Assembly: GCA_900550765.1 (NCBI GenBank)
Contig: URTC01000132.1
Location: forward strand, 1-5,553
Direction of reading: 5' to 3'
Length of the DNA stretch: 5,553 nucleotides
Origin: an uncultured Clostridia bacterium
GTDB lineage: Bacteria > Bacillota > Clostridia > Christensenellales > QALW01
Shown: positions 4,507 through 5,553 of the stretch, in pieces
Numbering within the stretch: position 1 is the stretch's first letter
Layout of the letters: the number at the start of each line of letters is the position of its first letter
Translations under genes and position numbers: made by a program
Notes under the pieces: model-generated
The model's input: only the letters and a program-made list of their open reading frames with translations
The model's database searches: none
What the model was told of the DNA's origin: nothing

Positions 4507-5553
4507 TTATTCCTTAGTATAGTTATCAAAATACCCTTGGATATAGATGATCGGCGTGCCTTTATCCCCGCTGCCGGAGGTTAGGTCGGCCAAGGAACCG
4601 ATTAAATCGGTAAGCCGCCGGGGCGTTGTGCCCTGTGAGGCCATCTTTCCAACCAGATCCGCGTCTTTATTGCGGATATAATCAGAAATCGCGTCCTTCA
4701 GTTCGTCGCCGCTGAGAGAAGCAAACTCATTATCCGCCAGATATTTAAGCTTCACTTCATTGGGCGTTCCTTCCAGGCCCGCCGTATACGCCGGAGAAAC
4801 TACCGGATCCGCCAGCTCCCATATCTTCCCTACCGGATCCTTAAACGCGCCGTCGCCATAGACCATGACCTCTACGTTTTTTCCCGTAGCCTTACGGATT
4901 TTTTCCTGCACCTGGCAAACAAATTCCCCGCAGTGAACCGGAAACAGCTTTACTGTCTCTTCCGTAGCCTTATTGGACCCCAACAGGCCGTACTTCTCAT
5001 TATAGCCGCTGCCGTTGATGGGAGCGTTGAGAATCTCATCCAGACCGAACACCTTCTCTGCGCCGCAGCTCTTCAAAATCCGTTTGGTGCGCGCGCGGGT
5101 ATGGATATCACAGCAAAGCACACTTTTGGTATACTGAAGAATCGTGCGGCAATCGTTGGCCAAAATGACCTCCGCCTCAGCACCGCATGAAGTGATCAGC
5201 TCCATATAATAATCAATATAATCAACGCCGGTAAAGGTATGCCGGCGTACGCCGAACAGCTCACGGAATTGGCGTTCGGTCAGTACATCGCTCCAGGGAT
5301 TGACGCCTTTTTCATCCAAAGCATCCAGATCGACCAGATGATTTCCCACCTCATCCGAAGGATAGCTGAGCATCAGCACGATTTTTTTTACGCCCGAGGC
5401 GATTCCCTTTAAACAGATAGAAAAACGGTTGCGGCTCAGAATGGGAAAAATCACGCCCACAGTATCGTCACCGAATTTTTGCGCTACATCGGCAGCAATA
5501 TCCCGAATATTGGCATAATTCCCCTGGGACCGTGCCAAAACGGCTTCGGTAAC
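4507..5553 (-). CDS. Coenzyme F420-0:L-glutamate ligase-like protein (5' end outside window)
   Basis: The frame is open to the right edge, so the true start is missing; 348 residues are visible, beginning VTEAVLARSQGNYANI, which matches an internal part of the family's N-terminal region. A few dozen residues are probably lost. The visible part contains FPILSRNRFSICLKGIA (about 36-52), a C-rich middle, and the conserved YGDGAFKDPVGKIWE (about 232-246), DPVVSPAYT (249-257) and LEGTPNEVKLKYLAD (260-274) blocks, then a Gly/Ser/Asp-rich tail. The CofE family adds gamma-linked glutamate to the cofactor F420-0 using GTP. This long Clostridia form is larger than classic CofE (about 250 residues), and many hosts are not known F420 producers, so the real substrate is uncertain. 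A strong terminator follows the stop. The TTG at 5536-5538 is internal, not a start. Confidence 0.8.
   Translation of the reverse strand, partial: VTEAVLARSQGNYANIRDIAADVAQKFGDDTVGVIFPILSRNRFSICLKGIASGVKKIVLMLSYPSDEVGNHLVDLDALDEKGVNPWSDVLTERQFRELFGVRRHTFTGVDYIDYYMELITSCGAEAEVILANDCRTILQYTKSVLCCDIHTRARTKRILKSCGAEKVFGLDEILNAPINGSGYNEKYGLLGSNKATEETVKLFPVHCGEFVCQVQEKIRKATGKNVEVMVYGDGAFKDPVGKIWELADPVVSPAYTAGLEGTPNEVKLKYLADNEFASLSGDELKDAISDYIRNKDADLVGKMASQGTTPRRLTDLIGSLADLTSGSGDKGTPIIYIQGYFDNYTKE

Noticed and set aside
4933..5190. Plus-strand open frame of 85 codons
   Set aside because: It lies wholly inside the conserved F420-ligase-like gene on the other strand and has no independent support.

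Overview
The window looks like ordinary chromosome from an anaerobic Gram-positive Firmicute, most likely a gut-type clostridium (Lachnospiraceae/Oscillospiraceae-like). This rests on strong AAAGGAG-type ribosome binding sites, sigma-A-like promoters, moderate GC with short AT-rich spacers, a Clostridia-style intergenic repeat, and an F420-0:glutamate ligase homologue of the long type I associate with Clostridia. The organism call is inference; no rRNA or tRNA gene is present.

Layout. Positions 1-410 are non-coding and hold two copies of a roughly 110 bp hairpin-rich repeat (37-150 and 257-358) inside a larger direct repeat of about 220 bp, linked by short A/G-rich subrepeats. After a featureless spacer comes a leftward Sfp-type phosphopantetheinyl transferase gene (568-1143). 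A compact divergent promoter region (about 1144-1324) separates it from a rightward run: an O6-alkylguanine-DNA alkyltransferase (ogt, 1325-1825), a stand-alone ComEC-type metallo-beta-lactamase-fold protein (1857-2669, 31 bp downstream, probably the same operon), and a DUF1989 / urea-carboxylase-associated family protein (2810-3400, 140 bp further on, with a hairpin in the gap).

Positions 3401-4430 are visibly AT-rich compared with both sides. They hold one gene, a predicted membrane-anchored HNH nuclease (3629-4345), which looks like an acquired accessory gene. A strong intrinsic terminator (4431-4467) ends a leftward gene that enters from the right edge (4507-5553, 5' end missing), a long homologue of coenzyme F420-0:L-glutamate ligase.

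The genes do not form one pathway. The alkyltransferase and MBL protein are probably co-transcribed; the phosphopantetheinyl transferase is divergent and has no synthase partner here; the DUF1989 protein has no guanidine or urea carboxylase partner here. No complete novel multi-gene system is evident. The items most worth following are the membrane-anchored HNH protein in its AT-rich island and the tandem hairpin repeat.
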